Source: Thermus tengchongensis (GTDB lineage Bacteria; Deinococcota; Deinococci; Deinococcales; Thermaceae). From it: a stretch of 64,000 bases of DNA. The notes below the pieces were generated by a model. It ran no database searches. It had not been told where the DNA came from and worked only from the letters and a program-made list of their open reading frames with translations. The position numbers and the translations under genes were made by a program. The DNA is taken from assembly GCF_021462405.1 (NCBI RefSeq), contig NZ_JAKEDU010000004.1, positions 114,444 to 178,443 of the forward strand, written 5' to 3'. Positions 1-6,693 of this stretch are shown here, piece after piece. Positions within the stretch are counted from its first letter, which is position 1. Every line of letters begins with the position of its first letter.

Positions 1-2
1 GG

Positions 3-713
3 GTGGGGGAGCTCCGCTACCGGGCGGAGGGGGCCTTCGCCCCGGGGGCCGAGGTGGAGGTTCTCGCCGAGGCCGTGGGCTCCCGCTACAACCTGCCTGC
101 GGGCACCCGCCTCCAGCCCGTGACCGTGGTGCCGGGGGTGGAGGCCCTCGAGGTGCTGGAGGTGGTGGAGCCCGGCCTGGACCGCGAAACCGATGAGGAG
201 CTACGGGCCCGGTGCATCCTCTCCTGGCCCGCCTTGGGGCGGGGGAGCACCTACCACGCCTACATGAGCTGGGCCCTCGAGGACCCGGAGGTGCGCAAGG
301 TGGTGGTCATCGACGATCACCCCCGGGGCCAGGGCACCGTGGACGTGGTGGTGGCCCCGGCCCAGGGCCTGCCGTCCCCGGGGCTCCTCGCCCGGGTGCA
401 GGCCCTGGTGGACGAGCGCCGCCCCCTCACGGTGAACGCCCTGGTGCGTGCCCCCACCCCCATCCCCCTGCACCTCCACCTCCGCCTGCACCTTGAGCCC
501 GGCGCCCCGCCCTTAGGGGTGTGGGAAGACCGGGCCCGGCTCTTCGTCCACAGCCTGGGCATCGGGGAGGCCTTCTGGCCCTCCCGGCTCATGGACCACC
601 TGCACGACTTCGGCGGCCTGGTGGCGGTGGAGGTCCTGAGCCCCGCGGGCCCCGTGCCCGTGGCCCGCGACGCCCTGCTGGTGCCCGGGAACATCCTCGT
701 GGAGGCCGCATGA
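3..713 (+). CDS. Phage baseplate J-like protein, C-terminal part
   Basis: The reading frame is open from the window edge, so the true start lies upstream and only about 236 residues are visible. The segment around residues 60-130 (ETDEELRARC, then ALEDPEVRKVVVIDDHPRGQGTVDVVV) is typical of baseplate J/gp47 proteins, which form the wedges of contractile-tail baseplates. The stop overlaps the start of the next gene in an ATGA arrangement, so the two are translationally coupled. The family call is from motif recognition; a generic wedge protein is the main alternative. Confidence 0.75.
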   Translation: MGELRYRAEGAFAPGAEVEVLAEAVGSRYNLPAGTRLQPVTVVPGVEALEVLEVVEPGLDRETDEELRARCILSWPALGRGSTYHAYMSWALEDPEVRKVVVIDDHPRGQGTVDVVVAPAQGLPSPGLLARVQALVDERRPLTVNALVRAPTPIPLHLHLRLHLEPGAPPLGVWEDRARLFVHSLGIGEAFWPSRLMDHLHDFGGLVAVEVLSPAGPVPVARDALLVPGNILVEAA

Positions 714-1465
714 ACCCCATGCAGGAAGCCGCCTACCGCCACCTCCTCTCCCTCCTGCCCCCGGGGCGCTACCCCCGGGAGGGCGGGGCGGCGGACGGGA
801 TGGTGCGCATGCTGGGGGGCTTGGAGGGGAGGCTCCTGGAGGAGCTCTTCCGCCTCGTGGCCGAGGCCTTCCCCCAGAGCGCCTCGGAGGAGGGGCTTGG
901 GGAGCACGCCCGCGCCCGCGCCATCCGCCGCCTGCCCCCTGATGAGCCCCTCGAGTCCTGGCGTGCCCGGGTCATCGGGGCGATGGATTGGTGGCGCTGG
1001 GCAGGCACCCGCCCGGGCATGGAGCGGGAGCTGGCCCGGCTGGGCGTCCGCGCCCAGGTAATCGAGGGGCCGTTCGAGAACTTCTTTGACGGCACCTGGC
1101 ACTTTGGGGACTACGAGGGCGCCTTCACAGGCCCCGCGTGGGCCGAGTTCCTCCTCCGCATTTGGCCCCAGGGGCCCTTCCAGGCGCGGGAGCGGGCCTA
1201 TCTGCGGGCAGTGGTGGCGGAGCTCAAGCCTGCCCACGCCGTTTTGCGGGGGGTGGAGCTTCGGGCCGAGGACATTCGCCACATCCGGCTCCAGCACGAG
1301 GCGCGCACCTGGCCCCAAGACTACGGCGCCTTCGGCCACTTCGTGTTCGGGGAGGTCCAGCGGGTGTCCCTGCTGGGGGGGATGAGCCTCGAGGCCTGGG
1401 CGGAGGGGCGGAACCTCCGCTCCCCAGCCTTCGACGGCTGGTCCTTCGGGGAGGTGGGATTTTGA
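710..1465 (+). CDS. Phage tail protein, gp48 / tail-protein-I like
   Basis: This 251-residue protein starts at an ATG that overlaps the stop of the baseplate J gene. It has the pattern of Mu gp48/tail protein I: a helical N-terminus (YRHLLSLLPPGRYP), a middle domain and the signature LKPAHAV near residue 180. Such proteins cap the baseplate next to the fibres. The last 20 residues (AFDGWSFGEVGF) contain a short motif that recurs in the next small gene. No frameshift is seen. The assignment rests on gene order and the KPAH motif. Confidence 0.7.
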   Translation: MNPMQEAAYRHLLSLLPPGRYPREGGAADGMVRMLGGLEGRLLEELFRLVAEAFPQSASEEGLGEHARARAIRRLPPDEPLESWRARVIGAMDWWRWAGTRPGMERELARLGVRAQVIEGPFENFFDGTWHFGDYEGAFTGPAWAEFLLRIWPQGPFQARERAYLRAVVAELKPAHAVLRGVELRAEDIRHIRLQHEARTWPQDYGAFGHFVFGEVQRVSLLGGMSLEAWAEGRNLRSPAFDGWSFGEVGF

Positions 1466-1716
1466 CCGCACCGGTACCTAGGCGCACATGGGGCCCCATC
1501 CCCGCCCGCCCCGTCTGGTGGGGGGAGGGCAGGGGAGAGGGGCGGGCGGTGCTGGGCGTCCTGCCCGGGCAGCGCAGGCTGTACGCCCCGCCTCTGGACG
1601 GCTGGCCCTTTGAGGGCGGGGAGCGGGATGTGGCGTGGGCGCGCCTGCACCTGGAGGGCGATGGACAGGAGCGGTGGCGGGGCTACGCGCCGCCCTTTGG
1701 GGAGGTGGATATCTAG
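1462..1716 (+). CDS. Small phage tail-region protein of unknown function
   Basis: An 84-residue frame opens at a TTG that overlaps the previous stop; a GGGGAGG sequence ends 7 nt upstream, which supports this start. It ends with TAG immediately before the next ATG. The protein is rich in Trp, Gly, Pro and Arg and repeats elements of the C-terminus of the upstream protein (YAPPLDGWPFE, then YAPPFGEVDI). No known domain is recognised. It may be a tail appendage or a split-off C-terminal extension of the upstream gene. Confidence 0.5.
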   Translation: MTAPVPRRTWGPIPARPVWWGEGRGEGRAVLGVLPGQRRLYAPPLDGWPFEGGERDVAWARLHLEGDGQERWRGYAPPFGEVDI

Positions 1717-2055
1717 ATGTTTACCAGCTACACACGGGAGCAGCTCCTGCGCAGGCTCATGGAGATGGTGGTGGAGGCGGGTTGGGGCACTTCCGGGGCC
1801 CCAAGCGCCTCTGCCCTGACCAATCCGGTCTACACCACCCTCATCTCCAAGCGCCTGGAGGGAGGCAAGGCCATCTTTGAGTACGCCCTGGCCTGGGAGG
1901 GGCACGGGACCCGGACTTTGAGAGAGATCGGCCTCTTTGGGCGCGACCAGAATGGCAACCGGGTCATGCTCTACCGCCGCACCCGGGATCCGGTGGACCT
2001 CGAGGTGGGCCTGACCCTCGTTGATCGGCTGGAAGTGAGCGTGGAGAGCGTGTAG
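1717..2055 (+). CDS. Small phage tail-fibre-associated protein
   Basis: This 112-residue protein begins directly at the base after the previous stop. Its sequence (ALTNPVYTTLISKRLEGGKAIFEYALAW, TLREIGLFGRDQNGNRVMLYRRT) resembles the N-terminal collar part of tail-fibre proteins, where a segment like LREIGLF is common. It lies between the tail-I-like gene and a fibre-like gene, which fits a baseplate-to-fibre adaptor. The function is inferred from position and this weak resemblance. Confidence 0.55.
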   Translation: MFTSYTREQLLRRLMEMVVEAGWGTSGAPSASALTNPVYTTLISKRLEGGKAIFEYALAWEGHGTRTLREIGLFGRDQNGNRVMLYRRTRDPVDLEVGLTLVDRLEVSVESV

Positions 2056-2064
2056 GAGGATAGC

Positions 2065-2928
2065 ATGCCTGCGATAGAAGACATCCTGGAGTTTTTGGCG
2101 TCTCAGGGGCTTGCCGACGACTGGCAGCCCGCGGAGACCATCGAGTCGGGCGGGGGGACGATACCGAAGACGAGCTCCAAGGGCTTAGTGCGCTCGGCCA
2201 CCAACGAGATCATTGAGGTAGGCCCCTTCGCGCGCATCATGGCCCAGTACGCCCTACGGGACCGCGCCGCCCTCCGCGCCGCCGCCACCCTGGGCGCCGC
2301 CGCCCTGGACCTGGCGGCGGGCACGTGGCGGGGCCTGCAGGACCTGCGGCAACGGGGCATTCAAACCGGGCGGGCCTACATCCCGCGGAAGTACGTGGTT
2401 GAGGGGCTGCAGGTGAGTATCGGCACAGGGCGGTCCCTTTCCATCGCCGCCGGGAGCGCGGTCCAGGGCGGCATGCGCAGGCGGTATGAGGCCCGCCCCA
2501 ACGCCATCGCCGTGCCCACCAACCCCGGTACCTCGGCCAAGACGTACACCCTCTACCTCACCAACGAAGGCGATCCTTACCTGGTGGAAGGCACCTCGGC
2601 CCCGGAGGGGGGCCTGCCCCTGGCCCGGGTGACGGTGCCCGCCGGGGACACGGGGGCGACCTTCGCGGGCACCATCACGGACGTGCGGGTGGTGGCCACC
2701 CCGTCCACCTGGTTCCCGCCCGTCCTGCCCGCGTTCACCGTGGCCCTGCCCTACCCCATGCCCTCCACGGATTACGAGGTTTTCCTCCACGTGGAGAGCG
2801 CCTCGGACCTGGGGCGGGTGCACCTGGTGGTCACGAGTAAGACCAAAAACGCCTTCACCCTTGAAAACCGCGGCACCGCCGACGACATCGTGGTGCGCTG
2901 GATGGCGGTGGAGACCAACTGGAGGTGA
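2065..2928 (+). CDS. Probable phage tail fibre / receptor-binding structural protein
   Basis: This 287-residue protein has a good GGAGGAT ribosome-binding site before its ATG. The N-terminal third is helical with an Ala-rich stretch (residues about 60-100), and the rest is predicted beta-rich, with repeated polar strands such as TYTLYLTNEGDPYLVEG and TNPGTSAKT. No enzymatic motif is seen. The position in the late tail block, just before the variable-lectin gene, fits a fibre or fibre-base protein. The family is not recognised with certainty. Confidence 0.55.
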   Translation: MPAIEDILEFLASQGLADDWQPAETIESGGGTIPKTSSKGLVRSATNEIIEVGPFARIMAQYALRDRAALRAAATLGAAALDLAAGTWRGLQDLRQRGIQTGRAYIPRKYVVEGLQVSIGTGRSLSIAAGSAVQGGMRRRYEARPNAIAVPTNPGTSAKTYTLYLTNEGDPYLVEGTSAPEGGLPLARVTVPAGDTGATFAGTITDVRVVATPSTWFPPVLPAFTVALPYPMPSTDYEVFLHVESASDLGRVHLVVTSKTKNAFTLENRGTADDIVVRWMAVETNWR

Positions 2929-2930
2929 GC

Positions 2931-3299
2931 ATGGTGGTGGAACGGGTGTGCGGCGGGAGGTGCTGGGAGGTGGCCCTGGAGGGGAGCCTCCTGCGCATCG
3001 GGGGGTTGGAGCTGGACCTCGAGGCCCTCTCGGGGCCCGAGTCCTGCAGGGTGGCGGTCTACGCGGGGGCGGACGGCGCCCCGACCCTCGAGGCCACCGA
3101 CTGGCTGGGGGCGGAGGTGCTCCTGCCCGGGCGGCCCCTCGAGGCCGTCCCCGCGGGGGAGCAGGTGTACGAGGACGAGGAGGGGCAGGAGGTGCGGACG
3201 CCCGCCTACGAATACCGCATGGCCCCCCTCAACCTTGAGCTGGTGCAGGTGCGGCTTTTCGGACTCCCCCTTCAGGGGGAACAAGGAGGTGAAGGATGA
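2931..3299 (+). CDS. Small phage protein upstream of the variable protein
   Basis: The protein has 122 residues. I chose ATG 2931 over an in-frame GTG at 2925 because GGAGG at 2921-2925 lies 5 nt upstream. It is acidic (YEDEEGQEV) and ends in a stop overlapping the ATG of the next gene, so the two are coupled. No domain is recognised. In DGR phages a small protein can precede the variable protein as a chaperone or fibre connector, but nothing in the sequence shows that here. Confidence 0.5.
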   Translation: MVVERVCGGRCWEVALEGSLLRIGGLELDLEALSGPESCRVAVYAGADGAPTLEATDWLGAEVLLPGRPLEAVPAGEQVYEDEEGQEVRTPAYEYRMAPLNLELVQVRLFGLPLQGEQGGEG

Positions 3300-4369
3300 T
3301 TTTCTCGGTGAAGGACTCCCTTAGGCAAGCAGTAGAAGCGGCCAGTGGTGGGCTTTGCACGGTGATGTACACGAAGAAGGGGCAGCCCGTCTTCTTGCGG
3401 CGCATCCCCCGCTTCAACTTGGAGGACATTGACCCGTCGTTGGGCACCGGCCCCCACCCGGCGTTCGTGGTTGACGGGGAGACCAAATCGGAAATCTGGG
3501 TTGGGATGTACCCCGGGGTTATCTCCCAGGGGGAGCTGGTGAGCGTGCCGGGTGTAGCACCCACGCCCACCACCTTCGCGAACGCCGCAGCCGCCGCCCA
3601 GGCCGCGGGGCCGGGCTGGCACCTCATGACCAACGCCGAGTTTGCCGCCATCATGCTCCTGCACTGGAAGCAAAACGGCGGACAGGATGTGCTGCGCGGA
3701 AACACCCAGTGGGGCCGCTCGCACGAGGCACCGTGGGAAACGGCGGTGCGCATTGACGGGCGGGCTCCGGGGGAGGCCGTGGGTGACCACCTACACCTGA
3801 CTGGATCCGGCCCCCTCACGTGGCGCCACGATGGCACAGCATGGGGCGTAGCGGATCTCGTTAGCCCCATGCAATGGGTTGGTGGCCTCCGCCTGGCTAA
3901 TGGCGAGATACAGGTTTCGTTTTCGTTGACGGGGGAAACATGGCACGCCATCCTGCCGGACGGATCCCTCGTTGCGCCTGGCACCACGGGGACGCTGAAG
4001 CTCGACGTGCCCCTAAACGCCAACTACAGCGAGGACGGGGTTGCCCAAAACCTAGGGACCCCCATCCTGCGCACCAGCCGAAAGTCCCCTCCAGCAGGAT
4101 GGGACGACTCTGCTCCCGATGAGGACTTTGCGCAAAGTTCTTTTGCTAACGTGGCCGTAGATACCGGGGTTAGCGTTCCGAGCATACTCCGCAGTTTGCT
4201 GATTCTGCCCCCAACCGGCTTCAAAGGCATACTGACTGTACGCCCCTACGGCACGCGTTTGGCTACGAGGGGCTCATGGGGGTCTTCGGTGAATGCAGGT
4301 GCAGCAACACTGGATTTGAGCCGCACGGGTAACGCATCCCGAACAGCCCGCCCCGTCTTCGTCCTCTAG
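3296..4369 (+). CDS. DGR-type variable protein (C-type lectin / FGE-like fold), phage receptor-binding candidate
   Basis: The protein has 357 residues. The N-terminus (IPRFNLEDID, LGTGPHPAFVVDG) and middle (WHLMTNAEFAAI, GNTQWGRSHEAPWET, GSGPLTWRHDGTAWGVADL) match a phage family with the formylglycine-generating-enzyme-like C-type lectin fold. The C-terminus, about residues 318-357 (RGSWGSSVNAG, then ASRTARPVFVL), has the layout of the variable region of DGR target proteins, including the Thermus aquaticus DGR protein of known structure. These proteins display variable residues on a receptor-binding face. No reverse transcriptase, avd gene or template repeat is in the visible part. A strong AAGGAGGTGA site precedes the ATG. 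Whether the gene is actively diversified is unknown. Confidence 0.75.
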   Translation: MIFSVKDSLRQAVEAASGGLCTVMYTKKGQPVFLRRIPRFNLEDIDPSLGTGPHPAFVVDGETKSEIWVGMYPGVISQGELVSVPGVAPTPTTFANAAAAAQAAGPGWHLMTNAEFAAIMLLHWKQNGGQDVLRGNTQWGRSHEAPWETAVRIDGRAPGEAVGDHLHLTGSGPLTWRHDGTAWGVADLVSPMQWVGGLRLANGEIQVSFSLTGETWHAILPDGSLVAPGTTGTLKLDVPLNANYSEDGVAQNLGTPILRTSRKSPPAGWDDSAPDEDFAQSSFANVAVDTGVSVPSILRSLLILPPTGFKGILTVRPYGTRLATRGSWGSSVNAGAATLDLSRTGNASRTARPVFVL

Positions 4370-4378
4370 CGCCTGATG

Positions 4379-4417
4379 AGCCCCCGCAGCCGCTCCCACA
4401 GGGGGTGGGCGGGGGCT
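4379..4417 (+). terminator. GC-rich hairpin just after the variable-protein gene
   Basis: A perfect 9-bp stem (4379-4387 with 4409-4417) lies 10 nt after the stop codon. It lacks a clear T tract, so it is a weak intrinsic terminator at best. In DGRs, a hairpin downstream of the variable region assists retrohoming, and this is an alternative role. Confidence 0.45.
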
Positions 4418-4487
4418 ACATTATCTGGCTCAACCCTGCGTTGCATAGACACTCAATTTGTGAACCGCAAACATGACTGCACTCAGT

Positions 4488-4539
4488 CAAATTGACCTGT
4501 AAAGTGACGCAAATTGACCTCAAAGCGTGACGCGTGACA
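4488..4539. repeat. Right-end transposase-binding-type direct repeats of the prophage
   Basis: Two copies of a 22-23 bp sequence (CAAATTGACCT, spacer, GTGACGC) begin at 4488 and 4510; a third GTGACA half-unit finishes at 4539 with the terminal CA. Tandem, same-orientation sites 22 bp apart directly inside the end are how MuA sites R1 and R2 are arranged. The sequence itself is not that of Mu. The target duplication would begin at 4540 (GTTAT if 5 bp, the Mu value). Confidence 0.65.
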
Positions 4540-4821
4540 GTTATGGCGGGCCGGGCAAGCCCTTCCCCTCTATTGGGCCTTGCACCGGGTGGGGTTTGCC
4601 GTGCCGCCCCTGTTTCCAGGAAGCGCGGTGGGCTCTTACCCCACCGTTTCACCCTTGCCCGCACCAGGCCTTGCCTGGCCGCTGGCGGTCTTTTCTCTGT
4701 GGCACTTTCCGTCGGGTTACCCCGCCCAGCCGTTAGCTGGCACCCTGCCCTATGGTGCCCGGACTTTCCTCACCCGGGAGGTTCGGCTCCCGGGCGCGAC
4801 CGCCCCCCTGTCCTGGGGCAT
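4540..4821 (-). ncRNA. rnpB: RNase P RNA, 3'-truncated by prophage insertion
   Basis: Read on the minus strand from about 4821, the sequence shows bacterial type-A RNase P RNA: the P4 strand and CR-I (GAGGAAAGTCCGGGC), CATAGGGCAGGGTGCCAG, the specificity-domain core (AAGGGTGAAACGGTGGGGTAAGAG), and CACCCGGTGCAAGGCCCAATAGAGGGG. After about 280 nt it stops at 4540. The 3' elements expected next, GGGTAGGCNGCTTGAG and ACAGAACCCGGCTTA (CR-V, second P4 strand) and the strand pairing with the 5' P1 sequence CCCCAGGAC, are absent. Sequence from 4539 leftward is prophage. The missing 3' end should lie at the other prophage boundary. Confidence 0.92.
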
Positions 4822-4826
4822 CCTTT

Positions 4827-4855
4827 ATTCTAGTCCAGTTAGGGAGTAAAGTGAA
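4827..4855 (-). promoter_or_regulatory. rnpB promoter
   Basis: On the minus strand TTCACT (4850-4855) and TAGAAT (4827-4832) are 17 bp apart, and transcription would start at about 4820, where the RNase P RNA 5' strand of P1 begins. Confidence 0.75.
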
Positions 4856-4858
4856 GGC

Positions 4859-5041
4859 GTGAGGCTTCCCTGGTACCTGCCCCTTCTCCTCCTCTTTCTC
4901 GCCCTGGTGGGGCTTGGGGTTTTGGGGATTCTCTGGTTCCTGGCGGTCTTAGGTGTGGGGGTGGGGGTGTTCTGGATGGCCTGGGAGCGGCTACGCCGGC
5001 GCCTCTTCGGACCCAGGTGGCGTCGCCTGCCCCCGCCTTGA
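4859..5041 (+). CDS. Small hypothetical membrane protein
   Basis: A 60-residue frame begins with GTG at 4859. Residues 4-45 are an almost uninterrupted hydrophobic stretch (LLLLFLALVGLGVLGILWFL, then AVLGVGVGVFW) that could form one or two membrane helices, followed by a basic tail (RLRRRLFGPRWRR), so the C-terminus should be cytoplasmic. Its start overlaps the rnpB promoter region on the other strand. No family is recognised; codon use fits Thermus. Confidence 0.45.
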   Translation: MRLPWYLPLLLLFLALVGLGVLGILWFLAVLGVGVGVFWMAWERLRRRLFGPRWRRLPPP

Positions 5042-5043
5042 GG

Positions 5044-5073
5044 TTGCGGAATGCCCCGGGGTCCTGGTAGAGT
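5044..5073 (+). promoter_or_regulatory. Probable rpmE promoter
   Basis: TTGCGG (5044-5049) and TAGAGT (5068-5073) are 18 bp apart, about 50 nt upstream of the rpmE start. Confidence 0.5.
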
Positions 5074-5121
5074 AGGAGATGGTTTTGCGCACGGCCAAGA
5101 CCGTGCGAAAGGAGGCGAAAC

Positions 5122-5337
5122 GTGAAGGAAGGCATCCACCCCAAGCTGGTTCCCGCCCGCATCATCTGCGGTTGCGGCAACGTCATCCACACCTATTCCA
5201 CCCGCCCGGAGATCCACGTGGAAGTTTGCAGCAACTGCCACCCCTTCTACACGGGGCAGCAGCGCTTTGTGGACACGGAAGGCCGCGTGGAGCGCTTCCA
5301 GCGCCGCTACGGGGATTCCTACCGCAAGGGACGGTAA
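5122..5337 (+). CDS. rpmE: 50S ribosomal protein L31
   Basis: The 71-residue protein starts at GTG after a GGAGGCG ribosome-binding site. It begins MKEGIHPKLVPARIICGCGN and contains the zinc-ligand pattern of the C+ form of L31: two Cys in CGCG and two in CSNCHPFYTG. L31 sits on the central protuberance of the 50S subunit and bridges to the 30S head. The zinc-binding form is the one repressed under zinc starvation in other bacteria; no Zur site is evident here. A hairpin terminator follows. Confidence 0.97.
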   Translation: MKEGIHPKLVPARIICGCGNVIHTYSTRPEIHVEVCSNCHPFYTGQQRFVDTEGRVERFQRRYGDSYRKGR

Positions 5338-5355
5338 GGGCAGGTTTGTGGTCTA

Positions 5356-5380
5356 CGGCGAGGCCTTTAAGGCCTCGCCG
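5356..5380 (+). terminator. rpmE terminator hairpin
   Basis: A perfect 10-bp stem (5356-5365 with 5371-5380) with loop TTTAA stands 18 nt after the rpmE stop. The T tract is poor, as is common in Thermus. Confidence 0.65.
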
Positions 5381-5695
5381 CTTCCGTGGTTGAGGTCAGG
5401 AACAGGGTTTCCCGTGGTGGCATCCTTTGGCTTATTCCCAGCACTTCTATGAGGAGTAGGGCAGGCCCACCTACTTTTATCGTCCCCCCTTCCCCCCCTT
5501 CCCTAAGATCGCTCCTTCCGCTGGCTACCCTTCATAAGCGTGGGCCAGGGCTCCTTCGTGGGGGTTAAGGGGGGAGTTGGCAAGGAAAGGCCATGGCCTT
5601 TCCCTCAAAGCTTTCCTCCGGCATCCTCCGAAGCTGGTCCAAGGCCGCCATTTTAGAGAAAGGATACCCTGTGCCCGGGTAGAATCTGGGCCAGG
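5381..5695. other. Intergenic region without a recognised gene
   Basis: No frame here looks coding. The stretch contains a polypyrimidine run (about 5475-5507), a perfect 20-bp palindrome at 5584-5603 and, at its end, the -10 box of tdk. Nothing else is recognised. Confidence 0.6.
5584..5603. repeat. Perfect 20-bp palindrome
   Basis: GGAAAGGCC-AT-GGCCTTTCC is perfectly self-complementary and stands alone about 90 bp before tdk. It could be a protein-binding site or a small extragenic repeat. Confidence 0.6.
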
Positions 5696-6274
5696 ATGCC
5701 CCCGGTACTGCATCGTCAGGGTTGGATTGAGGTGATCACCGGGCCCATGTTCTCGGGCAAGAGCGAGGAACTCATCCGCAGGGTCAGGCGGGCCCTCATC
5801 GCCCGGCAACGCGTTTTGGTGTTCAAGCCCAGGCTGGACACCCGCTACCACGAAAGCCAGGTGGTGAGCCACGATGGCCAGAGGGTGGAGGCCATCCCTG
5901 TTGGGGAGGCCAGGGAAATCGAGGCGTACCTATCCTCCTTGCCCCAGGTGGTGGCGGTGGACGAGGTCCAGTTTTTGGATGCTGGCCTTCTCCCCTTGGC
6001 GGAGGAACTGGCCCGCCAGGGTGTACGGGTGATCCTGGCGGGGCTGGATTTGGACTTCCGGGGTGAGCCCTTCGGCCTCATGCCCGAGCTTTTGGCCCGG
6101 GCTGAGTTCGTGGAGAAGCTTACGGCCATCTGCGCCCGGTGCGGGGCCCCTGCTACCCGCACGCAGCGCCTGGTAAATGGAAAGCCCGCCCGCTACACGG
6201 ATCCCGTGATCCTGGTGGGGGCCCAGGAGCACTACGAGCCCCGTTGCCGAGCCTGCCACCAGGTTCGTTACTGA
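5696..6274 (+). CDS. tdk: Thymidine kinase (type II)
   Basis: This 192-residue enzyme phosphorylates thymidine to dTMP for nucleotide salvage. It has the P-loop [11 protein letters not shown] (residues 16-26), the Walker B-like DEVQF near residue 83, the lasso-type segment and a zinc site built from CARCG (about residues 147-151) and CRAC near the C-terminus. A -10 box TAGAAT (5680-5685) lies 10 nt before the ATG and there is no ribosome-binding site, so the mRNA is nearly leaderless. The stop overlaps the convergent hsp20 gene by 7 nt. Confidence 0.95.
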   Translation: MPPVLHRQGWIEVITGPMFSGKSEELIRRVRRALIARQRVLVFKPRLDTRYHESQVVSHDGQRVEAIPVGEAREIEAYLSSLPQVVAVDEVQFLDAGLLPLAEELARQGVRVILAGLDLDFRGEPFGLMPELLARAEFVEKLTAICARCGAPATRTQRLVNGKPARYTDPVILVGAQEHYEPRCRACHQVRY

Positions 6275-6675
6275 GAGAGCGGCAGGGGGGCCCCTTTGCG
6301 CTTCTTGAACCGTACCTCCAGTACCCCCTGGCGCAGGCTTGCCTGGGCGGTGCCCTCCTCGATGGGGCCGGGTAGGTCCAGGGTGCGTCGGAAGGTGCCC
6401 ATGGGCCGTTCCTCCAGGAGGTAGACCCCAGGCAGGGGATGGCGGATCCCGGCTAGGGTGACGCGGCTTCCCTCCTCCAGAAGCTCCAAATCCTCGGGGC
6501 GTACCCCAGGGAGGTCCACGAGGAGAACGTAGTGATCCTCGTCCTCGAGGAGGTCCACCTTAGGAGTCCAGGCGGCGGGTTCCTCTCCCGTGAGCTGGTA
6601 GGCCAGCTCGGCGATGCGCTCCTGTAGCTCTTTCAGCTTGCGCAGGGTCTCCAGGCGGTCTAGGCGCTCCAGCAT
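6268..6675 (-). CDS. Small heat-shock protein (Hsp20 / alpha-crystallin)
   Basis: The 135-residue protein has a helical N-terminal arm (residues 1-30), then an alpha-crystallin domain (about 38-125: [21 protein letters not shown], ending [12 protein letters not shown]). A C-terminal LPL could serve as the I-x-I anchoring motif. Such proteins hold unfolding proteins in oligomers. I chose the ATG at 6675 because a TATGCT -10 box lies 6 nt upstream, and longer starts would run into miaA. The gene is divergent from miaA and shares a palindromic promoter with it. Confidence 0.88.
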   Translation of the reverse strand: MLERLDRLETLRKLKELQERIAELAYQLTGEEPAAWTPKVDLLEDEDHYVLLVDLPGVRPEDLELLEEGSRVTLAGIRHPLPGVYLLEERPMGTFRRTLDLPGPIEEGTAQASLRQGVLEVRFKKRKGAPLPLSQ

Positions 6676-6676
6676 G

Positions 6677-6691
6677 CCCTTAGCATAAGGG
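6677..6691. promoter_or_regulatory. Palindromic back-to-back -10 region for hsp20 and miaA
   Basis: CCCTTA-GCA-TAAGGG is a perfect inverted repeat between two divergent leaderless genes. It contains TATGCT for hsp20 (minus) and TAGCAT for miaA (plus), each 6-7 nt from its start codon. Confidence 0.55.
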
Positions 6692-6693
6692 AT

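Larger units (their letters stand above)
1..4539. mobile_element. Right end of a Mu-like transposable prophage (partial)
   Basis: All genes here are on the plus strand, overlap or nearly abut, and follow the late order of Mu-like phages: baseplate J (gp47-like), gp48/tail-I protein, small tail genes, fibre genes, then the phage end. None resembles host housekeeping genes. The right boundary is placed at 4539 because two direct repeats 22 bp apart (starting 4488 and 4510) lie just inside it, as MuA-binding sites do at the Mu right end, the element ends in CA, and the next base begins sequence that belongs to rnpB. The left part is outside the window, so the transposase, head genes and left end are unseen. 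The phage group is inferred from gene order and end structure. Confidence 0.8.

Noticed and set aside
4370..4539. A DGR template repeat or avd gene between the variable gene and the phage end
   Set aside because: The 170 bp contain only a hairpin and the end repeats, and no near-copy of the variable segment.
4580..4849. Short open frames within 4527-4849
   Set aside because: This stretch is the RNase P RNA; the frames are chance readings of a non-coding RNA.
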